Shown here piece by piece: positions 9,438 through 20,618 of a stretch of DNA of 64,000 nt. The stretch is from Stieleria sedimenti. Its GTDB lineage: Bacteria > Planctomycetota > Planctomycetia > Pirellulales > Pirellulaceae. Both the position numbers and the translations under genes were made by a program. Numbering within the stretch: the first letter of the stretch is position 1; every line of letters begins with the position of its first letter. The stretch lies in the NCBI RefSeq assembly GCF_025060895.1, contig NZ_JANZKV010000063.1, forward strand, positions 1 through 64,000. The letters are read 5' to 3'. Under the pieces are notes generated by a model. The model had not been told where the DNA came from and made no database searches. It was given only the letters and a program-made list of their open reading frames with translations.

Positions 9438-10016
9438 TCAGTTGAGCATCTTGTTGACGACTTTCATGACGCCGGCAACGTTGACCTTTTCGGCGCTGTT
9501 GAACTTACGTGCCGCGACGACTTTGCTGTCGTTGGCCAGGACGACGGTGATGGCCGCTTTTTCGTCGATCTTGTAGTTGCTCGGTCCGGTCACGTTATCT
9601 TTGGCGATGACTACGGGCACGGAGGTCGCGCCGGAGGTCTTGGCGACTTTGGCGGCGGTATCTTTCAGTGCCGAGGCGTCTTCGCCCATCAACGTCACAA
9701 AGCCTTTCAGTTCGGCGTCTTCGTTCGCTTTGACGGCCGCATCAATTTCCTTGACCAATTCGTTGAGCTTGCCACCGGTGTCGCGTGCGAACACCATCAC
9801 CATCGGGCGTGAACCATACTTGCAGCGATAGCAAAGCTGCTCACCTTGCTCGACACCGTCATCCTCGGCACCGGCAACTTTGGTGACGTAGAACGCGCCG
9901 ATCGAATCGCCGGCCTTCAAACCTTTCGCGGCTTTCTTCTTCGTCTGCTCCTCAGCCGAAACCACCGAGCAAACCAGCAAACCAAAAACAGCCAAAGGCA
10001 ACATCAAACGAGACAT
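9438..10016 (-). CDS. Small secreted thioredoxin-fold-like protein with CxxC
   Basis: From the ATG at 10016 the product is 192 residues. A signal peptide covers about residues 1-20 (MLPLAVFGLLVCSVVSA), so the mature protein begins AEEQTKKK. A CYRCKYG motif (Cys62, Cys65) is followed by RPMVMVFAR, which looks like the beta strand after the active site of thioredoxin-like folds. Later TSVPVVIAK resembles the cis-Pro loop. Redox activity is inference because the motif position is unusual. A frame extending ten codons upstream exists, but GGAG just upstream of the ATG at 10016 and the signal peptide favour the shorter start. The gene stands alone and ends in a strong terminator. Confidence 0.75.
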   Translation of the reverse strand: MSRLMLPLAVFGLLVCSVVSAEEQTKKKAAKGLKAGDSIGAFYVTKVAGAEDDGVEQGEQLCYRCKYGSRPMVMVFARDTGGKLNELVKEIDAAVKANEDAELKGFVTLMGEDASALKDTAAKVAKTSGATSVPVVIAKDNVTGPSNYKIDEKAAITVVLANDSKVVAARKFNSAEKVNVAGVMKVVNKMLN

Positions 10017-10402
10017 ACGTTGAATCTCCAACAGGAAGGGAGGCAAAAAGGGGGGACGTTTTCTCTTTCATTGAGAGGGGTCCCGCGAGACCGCTCTCTC
10101 GGAAATGGGCAGAGCATCTTACCATCCGCCAGCACGATCCGCATAATCGCACCCCAAAATCAGAAAAAAAGTGGTGATTAGGTGCAGGTGTCGGTTGCCA
10201 GCACTTCGACGGCGCGCCACCGCCGCAGCGTCTCGCCTTTTCTCCCTCACCGGCGAAGTTTCCAACTCCCGCGATCTTGAACCGGTCAATCGGCCCCACT
10301 GCGGATTTACAGACCGGTACAATCGACGCCTGTTCAGTTTTATTCTTCTCCCACGGGCCGCTTCACGGACGATTGCCAGGTGTTTTGTCACGGCCAAGGC
10401 AA
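10017..10402. promoter_or_regulatory. Divergent promoter region, CxxC gene / giant protease
   Basis: These 386 bases lie between two divergent genes and must hold both promoters. I see no gene and no box that I can assign with confidence. An open frame runs through on the plus strand from 10277 into the protease, but its first 42 residues have no signal or motif, so they are treated as untranslated. Confidence 0.4.
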
Positions 10403-13400
10403 ATGACTCGACCGATCCCAATCCGCTCTCGCTCGTCCATCCGTTTCTCCTCACGACGACACCATCGGGCCGTCGCCGGTCGTCCCCTGCGGCTGGAAGT
10501 TTTGGAGCGGCGCTGCCTGCTTGCCGCACAGCTTTCCGTTGACATACCATCAGATCGTGACGGAGATTCCCCCGAGGCGGTGTGGACCTCGTTTGACGCC
10601 CGCGTTGCGCCGGAACGCGGCGTGCTGGGAAACGATGTCGGCGAAATTTTCTGGGGCGGCAAGACCGTGAAGGTTGTGCAAGGCCAATGGATTGTGCACC
10701 TGGACCGACCCGCCGCCCCGCCAAACCCGGACGGGTTCTCAGCCACTTCGACGGCCGAGTCGCGTTCAAACAATCCCTTTGACCGCTATGACACCCGCGG
10801 TGCGAGCGACCTTGCCCGCCGATTGCTCGCGCGACGCAACCCGATACGGCGGATCGCGCAGAGCGACAACACCGATCAATGGGTGTATGCGTTTGAAGAC
10901 GTGATCATGGCCAGAGCGATGCTGGATGCGTTTTCACAAATTCCGGAAGTCCGCCGCGTTGAACCCAACTTTAGCGTCAAACTTGATTTGACTCCCAACG
11001 ACCCCTCATTCAGCTCACTGTGGGGACTGAACAACGGCTCGGATGTGGACATCGATGCGCCCGAAGCCTGGGAATTGACAACCGGATCCGGCAGTCTGGT
11101 CGTTGGTGTCATCGATACCGGCGTCGATTACACGCACCCCGACCTTCGGAACAACATGTGGGTCAATCCGATCGAATGCCCGGCGGGCAATGGGACTTGC
11201 GTATAAGACGGCATCGACAATGACAACAACGGCTATGTCGATGACATCTATGGCTGGGACTTTTACAACGACGACAACGATCCGTTCGACGATCACAGCC
11301 ATGGGACGCACGTCGCCGGAACGATTGCGGCGGTTGGCAACAACTCCGAAGGCATCGTCGGGGTCAACTGGAACGCCAAAATCATGGCGTTGAAGTTTAT
11401 CGGTCGCGGCGGAACCGGGCGGACGTCGGGGGCCGTCGAAGCGATTCAATACGCCAACATGATGAAACGCGACTACGGAGTCGACATCCAACTGACCAAC
11501 AACTCTTGGGGCGGCGGCAGCTACTCACAATCACTGTACGATGCGATCGAAGCGAACCGCAGTCAAGGGATGTTGTTTGTCGCGGCGGCGGGGAATGATT
11601 CCGAGGACAACGATACAACGCCGCACTATCCGTCCAGCTATGACCATGACAACATCATCGCGGTCGCATCGATCACCTCTTCCGGATCGCTTTCATCATT
11701 CTCAAACACGGGACCGACAACCGTCGATGTGGGTGCCCCCGGCTCGAACATCTTCAGTACCGTGCCGGGCGGTCAGTACGGCCGCAAAAGTGGAACGTCG
11801 ATGGCCAGTCCACATGTCGCCGGTGTTGCCGCATTGGCGTGGTCGACGGACAAGAATGCGAGTTACACCCAGGTTCGCGATGCCGTCCTTGGCGGTTCGG
11901 TCGCCTTGCCGTCACTCATCGGCCAGACCGTCACGGGCGGACTGGTCAATGCCTTGGGCGCTGTCGAGCGGATGGGGTTCTTCGCCACCGCCGCGTTTCC
12001 CACCGAGTCTCAATTGCTCGACGTCGCCCCCACTCAATTCACGATCGATTTTTCTGACGCGGTGAATCTGGCCAGCGTGAACGCCAGTGACTTGAGAGTC
12101 AATTCGATCCCGGCGGACAGCTTCTCGTTTGTCGATAACGACACCGTTGACTTCCAATTCAGCTCGACCCCGGTGACCACCGAAGGCGCACAGACGCTTT
12201 CGATCACCGCCGGCACCGTGGCCCAGGCATCGAGCGGCGCTGGAGTGGCCGGATTGGACAATGCGTTCTATTTCGACCCGACTCCGCTGCGTGTTGCACG
12301 CACGACTCCCGATGCCGGCGGGCTGCTGTCGGTGTCCGCTCTGACGCTGACGGTCGACTTTACCGAGCCTTTCTCCCCCGGTTCGCTTTCACATCAGGAC
12401 ATCGTGCTGAGCGACGGTCGAGTGGACAGCTACACGATCCTGGATGACGACACGGTCCGCTTTACCTTTGCCAATTTCTACAACGAATCCAACCTGTCCG
12501 TTTCGATCGCCCCCGGCGCGATTACCGACCGCGACGGTTTTCCCATCGAAGGATTCTCGCGGACATTCGTGCTGGATCTCAGTTCGATCGATCTCTCTGA
12601 TCGCTTTGAAACGTTCGGAGCCCCCGGAGTTGGCATCCAGGCCGCAACGGTTTCCGGGCTTTTCCATGAAGCGGGTGACACAGACGAATACTCGATCGAG
12701 ATGGAAGCCGGGCAGATTGCCGGCATCGTGGTGACGCCTCGATCGGACACGCCGCCGAATGCCAGCCACGCCGACTTGCGGGTCATCGACCCGAGCGGAT
12801 CTCAAGTCGTGCTCGCCTCGGCCGCACCCGGCGAACCCACGCTGCTGTCAAGCTTTCGTGCCGCCAACGCGGGCACCTATCGTCTCTCCGTGGAAAACAT
12901 GGCGTCGGCGGCTGGTCAATACGAATTGGAAATCCGCGTGGGATCGGCCATCGAAACAGGCGACTCGGCGACGTCCGGCGCGGGCGGCAATGACTCGCTG
13001 GCCAACGCGGAGTCGATCGCGTCAGCTTGGATTGCCGGCCCATCGCACGACCAAGTGACTGTCAGCGGAAGTCTCGATGGCAGCTCGACGCCGGACTGGT
13101 ATCGATTGAGCCCGCCCGGCGGCTCGCAGGTTTCGTTCCTGCTGCAAGTGCCCGAAGAATCCGACGCCGCGCTCTCATTGCACCGCAGCGACGGATCCAC
13201 GATCGCGACCGGCATCCGTGACGGGGACGAATTGCAAATCGATGCGGAGCAATCCGCCGTCGGCCAAGACTGGTTTGTTCAGATCAATGGTGTCGGTCCA
13301 GCCGACTATGTGTTGTCGGCAATCGTCGACGCGAGTTTTGAACACGACCAGTCGGGCGCTGACCGCAACGGTTCGGTGGTCAACGCGCAAGCCTTTGGCA

Positions 13401-16400
13401 GCACCGGTCGGATCGTCGGACACGTCGGTGGAACGGGATCGTCGGGCCCGGGAATCGGCATTCAATCGCAATCGATCGACACCTCACCGGTGATGGAACT
13501 GATCTCGCTTGATTCTGCTCCCGAGGGCGATCAAATCCGCGACGTCATCTACACGCCCGACGGCCTGCACTACTTGATCGCACATCCCTACAGCCATAAC
13601 GTGCTGGTCTATGAATCATCGACCGGAAACGTTGTCGCGGACATCGCGACCGGCCGCGTGGTCGATGTCGAAGTGACGCCCGACGGTGCGTATGCGTTGA
13701 CCGCCAACACCGACAGCGGAACGGTCTCGGTCATCAACCTGACCAACTTCACGAAGGTCGCCGACATCCCCCTCTCGGCCTCGTGGCCGTATCGCGTGCA
13801 CGTCACATCCGACAGCACTCAAGCGATCGTGGCCAGCGGTGACGACAAGTTCGCCATTGTCTCCCTCGCCACGATGCAGGAAACCCGCGCGTTTTCCGTT
13901 CCCGGCCACGGACAGATCTCCTGGCAAACAGGTCTTGAATCCGAGCGATTGTTGCGCCGCTACAGCGACTTCGTGATCTCGGGTGACGATCTCAACATCG
14001 CGATTCCGGTCTTGATCGACGATGACGGGTCCGTTGACATCTACCAGCTCTCGACGGGTAACCGATTGGCTTCCATCGCGGTCCCCAACGGCAGACCCAA
14101 TCTGGCTATCAATTCCGATCGATCACGGGTCTTTGCGACCAGCCGAAACGGTGTGACCGACAGCACCATCACCGAAATTGATTTGTCGACCAACGTCAAA
14201 CTGCGCGACATTGCGGGTCCCGACCTGTGGGACGATTACACGTTGCTGACGCCGGACGATCAATACCTGGTGGCGGGCGGATTCAACGCGTTGGTCTTCA
14301 TTGATTTGGCCGATGGCTCGGTCAGCAGTTCCATTGACCAAGGATCGACCAAAGCCTTTGCCTTGACCCACGACGGCCAATTCATCCTCTCGCGTCAAGT
14401 GATCGATGTCGCCACGCAGACAAAAGTGGGCAGTCTGCCGACCTTCTTGTGGCACGAGTTGGTCGTGACCAGTCCGACCGAATTGAAAGGGATCCAAGCG
14501 TCGACCTGGGCGGATGAAGATTACACGGTCATCGACCTCAGCGGATCGACACCCTCTGTGCTGGCCGATCGCGCGGCCGGGGCGGCGGACGAAGGCGACA
14601 CGGTGATGGGACTGCAGCTCTCGGCGGATCAGACCATCGCCGTCACCGCCAACTTGGATTCGAATAATTTGTCGGTCATTGATTTGGTTACCAACACCGT
14701 CACCCGCTACATCGACCTCGGCTTTGAACCGAACAGCCTGGCGATCACGCCCGACGCAACCTATGCCGTGGCGGCATCGTCCTACGAAGCCAACTATCCC
14801 GTTGCATTTGTCAACTTGATCACCGGTGCCGTCGAGGCGACCTTGCCAGTGAGCACGCGACCACGTGACGTTGCGATTTCGAGCGATGGCACGAAGGCCT
14901 ATGCCGTCTCCACCGGTGCGAACGACTCAGACGCGATCCATTTTTTTGACGTCAACGGTGCCGCGACGCAGGCCACCAGCGTCTTGCCTGTGGGGAACAC
15001 AGCCAACGGCACGATATCCTCCTTCACCCGACTAACGCTGTCTCCCGATGGCAGCATCTTGGCGGTCCCGGTTTCACGAGATGGCGAACTGGTGCTCGTC
15101 GATACGGCCGACGAGACCGAGATCGCCAGGGTCCGCGCCGGTTCGTTTCCCACCGAAGCCATTTTTTCTCAGGACGGGAAAGTCGTTTACGTGCAAAGCG
15201 AGAACGGCGGTTCGGTGGCATCGGTATTGGTCGATGGCGCCAACACCTCGATTCGCGGGACGGCCGTCGGCTTGGAACGGAACGTCGCGATGACTCTCGA
15301 TTCATCGGGAGCCTACCTGTACATCGCCGGGCGCGACGCCGGAGCGATGGCGGTCGTGTACGTGGTGGACGCGTCATCGATGGATCTGGTCAAAACGATT
15401 GATCTGGGCACTCGGGGGTCTCCTCGTCGACTTGTTCGGGTCGACGATTCGATCCAAGTCGTGATCTCGCCCTGGGGCTCCACCGACGTCCCCAACGGAT
15501 TGCCCCAAGACATCCTGGTTCGGGTCTTTGCCGATGGGCCGAATTCATCGTTCATCGATCAGGCAACGCTCGCCGGACAGTCCAGGTTGATCCGACACAG
15601 TGATTCACTTCGCAAGACGGTCGTCGCCTTGCATGATGTCGATGCGTTGCAACTCGTTGACTACTCGGGCGTCGATTATGGCGACGAAGACTATTTCCGC
15701 TTCCTTCCACAAGTCGGCGATGAGGTGACGATCTATCTGCAAGTGCCTTGGACCGAACCGGGTTTGATCGATAACCCGTTGAACGTCGGATTTGAAGTGC
15801 TCGGGCCGGGCGGATCATCGCTGGGCACGATTCTTTTGGACGACAACGTCGACGATCAATTTCAATTCACCGCAACCAGCGATGCCTCGCACACCGTGCG
15901 CGTGTTCGCGCGCAACTTAACGTCCGGTGAGTATTTGATCGATATCGCAGGGGTCACCGAATCAGACACGGGGATGGACTTCGGTGATGCCCCCGCTCCG
16001 TACCGAGTTCTGGATTCCCAAGGCGGCGCGAAACACGTCGCGACCGGGCCTCGACTCGGCGCACGTCGCGACGGAGAGGCGGACGGTGTGCCGTCGGCGC
16101 AGGCCGATGCGGACGATCTGGCCGGCGAAGACGATGAAGACGGTGTCACGCTGGAGAACCTGCGAATCGGATCGAATACAGCGTCCATCGTGGTCGACGC
16201 GCAAAACGTCAGCGGACAAGCTTTCATCGACGCCTGGATCGACTTCGACCATGACGGGGTCTGGGGCGGAGCGTTTGAACGGATCGCCGATTCGGTTCCG
16301 GTCACTCAGGGGATCCACACGATCGAGTTCATGGTGCCACCCTCGGCGGCGGGCAACGACGCTTATGCGCGGGTCCGCATCAGTTCGACCGGCCAGTTGG

Positions 16401-19400
16401 CTCCCGGCGGCGAGGCCAGTGACGGCGAAGTCGAAGACTATCGGGTTGCGATTCTTCCGCCAGCCGCTTCGTCGAGCGACTTCACACGCGAGATCATCTT
16501 CGAAGATGCGAACGTCCGAGGTTCGAGTCTTGCCGCGGTCGACCTGGACGGCGACGGCGACACGGACATCGTTTTTCCCGATGGACCGTTTTCAAACTTG
16601 GTCTGGCTAGAGAATGACGGAACCGGGCGGTTCACATCCAGACAAATCAGCAGCGGGCTCACCGCATCCCGAGTCGCCGTCGGCGACATCGACGGAGACG
16701 GACACGTCGATATTGTCGCGGCGTCACCCTTCTCGAACAGGGAAGTCGCGTGGTTTCGGAACGACGGCGCCCAGAATTTCCAAGAAATGACGATCGCTTC
16801 TGGAATCAATCAAGTGGAACAACTGGTGCTGGCAGATTCCGACCAAGATGGCGATTTGGACGTGTATCTGATGACGTACCGATCCGACGCGACCGTGTTG
16901 CACTTCGAGAATCAAGGCGGCGTCTTCGTCGCGCAGACGCTACTGACAAACGTCTCGGCCGCAAACATGGAAGTGATCGATGTTGACCGAGACGGCGACC
17001 TGGACATCGTCGCCGGCGATGACGGACTCAGCTGGTTCGAAAACACCGCAACCGGGTTTAGTCAGGTCGTGCTAGACGCCGGTTATTACTCCCAGGTGCA
17101 CGCGGCCGATCTGGACGGAGATCATGACATCGACATCGTTGCCGCTGAAGGTTCGGTGCTGAGATTGTTTCTCAACGATGACAACCAAGCGTTCAGCCAA
17201 GTGGTCATCGGCAATGTGTTTGCCCCGCGGGCGATCCGCAGCGGCGATCTCGATGGCGACGGCGATACGGACCTGGCCTTCGCTTTGCAAGGCGGCAGCC
17301 CCACCGCGCCCCACACGCATTTGTGGCTGGAAAACCAAGGCAATCATCAGTTCGCCCGACACTTGCTGGCCGAAAAACCGCTAGGCGGCAGCGACATGAT
17401 TCTTGCCGACTTCGATGGTGATTCCGATCTGGACATCGCTTCGGATCGCTATCCCAACGGAATGCATTGGTTCGAAAACATCGACGGCATTGCCCCCAAG
17501 ATCCTTGCCCAGGCACCCATGGCAGGGACGGCCATGGTCGATCCGAGTGCGAACTTGGCGTTGACGTTTGACAGTGACGTTTTCAAGGGCGCCGGCGATA
17601 TCCGCATTTTCTTGGCGAGCAACGACTCGGTCCTTGCGACGATCGATGTCGACTCACCCTCGGTGACGATCAACGGCAACGTCGCCACGATCGATCCTCC
17701 AGAGGACTTGCCGATCAATGCCGCCGTCTACGTCTTGGTCGAGCCAAGAGTTTTTCAAGACGGGCAAGGCGACGCGTTCCAGGGCATCACCGACGAGCGT
17801 TGGACGTTCGAAACGGCCGACACCGGTGTCGATTTCGGTGACGCACCGGATACGGCCAGTGGCGTTGGTCCCGGCGATTATCAATCCACCGCCGCCGACG
17901 GTGGCCCCACCAACGTCCTCACCCCCGGACTGTACCTCGGCTACTTTGCCGACGGGGATGACGGGACGAATCAGAATACCGTCGCGACGGCGGATGATCG
18001 CGACGCAGCTCGCGACGACGAAGACGGCGTGATGAGCCCTTGGGATTTGATGCTGACGACCGGCGTCGCCCCCACCATTTCCGTGGTCGCGACGAATCTG
18101 ACGGCACAATCCGCCGAGCTGGTGGGCTGGATCGACTACAACCAAAACGGCCAGTTCGAACCGTCCGAGTCGGCACAAGCCTTCGTCGACATCGGAACGT
18201 TGCGGGCACCGATCACGCTGACCTTTCCCGCCGTGCCGAGTTCACTGCAAAGTCCCACGGTGTTGAGATTGCGTTACGGTCACGAGGTGAGCTCGGTCGG
18301 GCCCGTCGGCACGGGAACGGCGGGCGAGACGGAAGACCACCTTGTTGCCGTCATGCGGCCGGGTCTGGGTTCGGGAGCGAACACGGTCGAAATTGCCGAT
18401 CTGGTCGGCGGCGGTCCTGATCTGAACCCCAATGACGCATTCGGTTCATCGGTCGCGGCGATCGGCGATGTCAATGGCGACGGCATCAATGACATTGCGG
18501 TCGGTGCGATGCAAGACGACGGTTTCCAAACCGACGCCGGCGCCGTCTATGTACTGCTATTGAACGCCGATGGCAGTGTCAAAACGCTACAGAAAATCTT
18601 GCCCGACGGGGCGGGGACCGCGTTCTATCGCGGCAATCGCTTTGGCATCGGTGTCGCACCGGCCGGAGACATCGACCATGACGGGGTACCGGATCTGGCC
18701 GTTCTCTCCCAATCGCACGGCGGCAGTGGGACCAGCTCATTGAGCGTCTTGCTGCTCAATGCGGACGGCTCGGTGAAAGAACACGACGATCCGCGATTGT
18801 ATCTCAATTTCGAATCGATCTCCGTCGACAGGCTTGCCGCGATCGGGGACCTCAACGGCGATGGTCTGTCTGATTTCGCCGTCTCGGATCGAGATCTCAG
18901 TGTCAACGGATCGAGCATCGGAGGCGTCCACATCGTCTGGGGCACCGTGGATGGGTATGGTGTTCGGTCTCAATTGATCACCAACACCATCGGCAACGGG
19001 CCAGCCTACACACCGACCGACCGATTCGGGTCTTCGATCACGGCGATCGGGGACATTGACGGCGACGGCATCATCGATTTGGCGGTCGGCGCCGAGGGCG
19101 ACTCCACCTCGCATGCTTCCGGCGGCGCCGTCTACGTGTTGCTAATGAACATGGACGCAACAGTGAAATCCCACCACAAGATCAGTGAGTTGGACGCCCA
19201 GTCACCTGTCCTGAAAGATTCCAGCAACTTCGGTTCGTCGATCGCGGCGATCGGAGACCGAGACGGTGACGGCGTCAACGACTTGCTGGTCGGCGCCGCG
19301 CGTCACTCATTCAGCGGAGCGGTAAGCTTGGGGGCCGCGTTCGTCGTCTTTCTCAATTCCGATGGAACCGTCAAGGGTTACACTGCGATCGGAGACCAAG

Positions 19401-20383
19401 CAGGCCACCCGGAATTCGCCACGCTCGAGTCGCTTGCGCCGATCGGTGACATCAACGGTGATGGGCAAATGGACCTGGCGTTTGGAAACCGTCGCGCCGG
19501 CGCCGGCAATGAAGGCTCCGTCAGTCTCATGTTTCTCGATGCGATCGCCGCCCCCACCGACATTCTCCTTTCCAGCGACTCGCTGGTGGAATCGGTCGAC
19601 ACCTCACAAATGGATGTCTTGCTGGCAGCGCTGCAGACATTGGATCTGTCACCCAATGACACTCACGTCTATGAATTGGTCAGTGGTGAGGGAGATCATC
19701 ACAATGCGATGTTCCGCATCGTCGGCGACGAACTCCACCTGCGTCAGCACGCGTTGATCGATTATACGTTGGACGACACGCTGTCGTTGCGAATCAGGGT
19801 CACCGATTCGACCGATCAAAGCTTAGAAAAGTCGTTTGACATCCAGGTCTTGAACGTACCCGAGGTGATCCATGTTGACGTCAATGAAGGCCAGATGTCG
19901 CGTTCGCACCTGACATCGCTGCGTGTCACGTTCGACGGAATCCTCGCCGAACCGAACCTGGCATCGGCATTTCAGATTCACAACCGAGACCCGCTCAAGG
20001 CCGATCCGCAAACCAGCTTTTCCGTCGATCATTCGTCCGGGCGAACCATCGTGACGTTCGGGTTTCTGTCGCAGTTGGTTGACAACGGGAACTATCAGAT
20101 GGCAATCGACGGCAGCCTGGTTCGCTCCGACAGGGGGATTGTCATGGACGATAATTTTGCCTTCGGTGAGACGGCGACTGATCGATTCTTCCGGCTGTAT
20201 GGTGATTCCGATGGCGATCGTGACGTCGATGGGCAAGACTACGGCCGCTTCGGCCGGAGCTTTCTAAGGGGTCTCGGAGACTCGGACTACAACCCGCAAT
20301 TCGACTCCGATTTGGACGGCGACGTCGACGGACAAGACTACGGCCGCTTTGGGCTGAATTTCTTGAAACGGTTACCTTTCTAA
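10403..20383 (+). pseudogene. Giant S8 (subtilisin-like) protease/adhesin interrupted by in-frame TAA
   Basis: One frame of about 3,326 codons runs from ATG 10403 to 20383, with a single TAA at 11204-11206. The N-terminus has Arg-rich residues then LEVLERRCLLAA, a planctomycete LEPR-XLL-like export motif. The subtilase domain shows catalytic Asp in VVGVIDTGVD (codon 11114), His in HSHGTHVAGT (codon 11300) and Ser in GTSMASPHVAG (codon 11798). Then come Ig-like domains, pre-peptidase C-terminal-like domains, a YVTN-type beta-propeller (about 13.5-15.7 kb), two DFGDAP (GEVED-like) domains (15979 and 17827), FG-GAP/VCBS repeats (16.5-17.5 and 18.4-19.5 kb), a cadherin-like domain and two dockerin-like loops (DSDGDRDVDGQDYGRF) at the end. 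The stop separates Asp from His/Ser, so without readthrough there is no active protease. The frame is otherwise intact for 9 kb, so the mutation is recent, a sequencing error, or read through. Confidence 0.85.
11204..11206 (+). other. In-frame TAA within the subtilase domain
   Basis: The codons around it read GGG ACT TGC GTA TAA GAC GGC ATC GAC. Coding resumes at once as DGIDNDNNGYVDD, the conserved segment between the catalytic Asp and His in planctomycete subtilases. One base change (for example G to T in GAA) would explain the stop. Downstream the next ATG in frame is 11384, after the catalytic His. Confidence 0.9.
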
Positions 20384-20399
20384 AAACACATCCGATTGT

Positions 20400-20514
20400 T
20401 GGTGTGTAGCCTTCAGGCGATTCCCGGTCGCCGCTCCGCGGCGACGATGGGCGGCTGAAGCCTGCACACCAGCGCTGATGCGCGTGCGCTGGGGACCTGA
20501 CCCCTTTTTCGCGG
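20400..20514. repeat. Composite palindromic repeat with GGGGTCAGGT-type half site
   Basis: The arm TGGTGTGTAGCCTTCAGGCG (20400-20419) pairs with CGGCTGAAGCCTGCACACCA (20452-20471) with a few mismatches. Inside lies a second hairpin, GTCGCCGC with GCGGCGAC (20428-20446). Just after it, ACCTGACCCCTTTTTCGCGG (20495-20514) matches the right arm of the palindrome at 26557-26634 with one mismatch. So two repeat families are joined here. The element starts 16 nt after the stop of the giant protease frame and may end its transcript. Confidence 0.7.
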
Positions 20515-20618
20515 CTGTTTCAATCGGTCTATGGGGGCAACCTGAATGTCCGTACAATTCGGCTTTCAAACTGCAACACAAACCTGCAATCGATCGCCAA
20601 GCGTGAAGGAATCTGCCG

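Noticed and set aside
10277-10402. Upstream extension of the giant protease
   Set aside because: It lacks a ribosome binding site and a signal; the ATG at 10403 precedes the conserved LEVLERRCLLAA motif.
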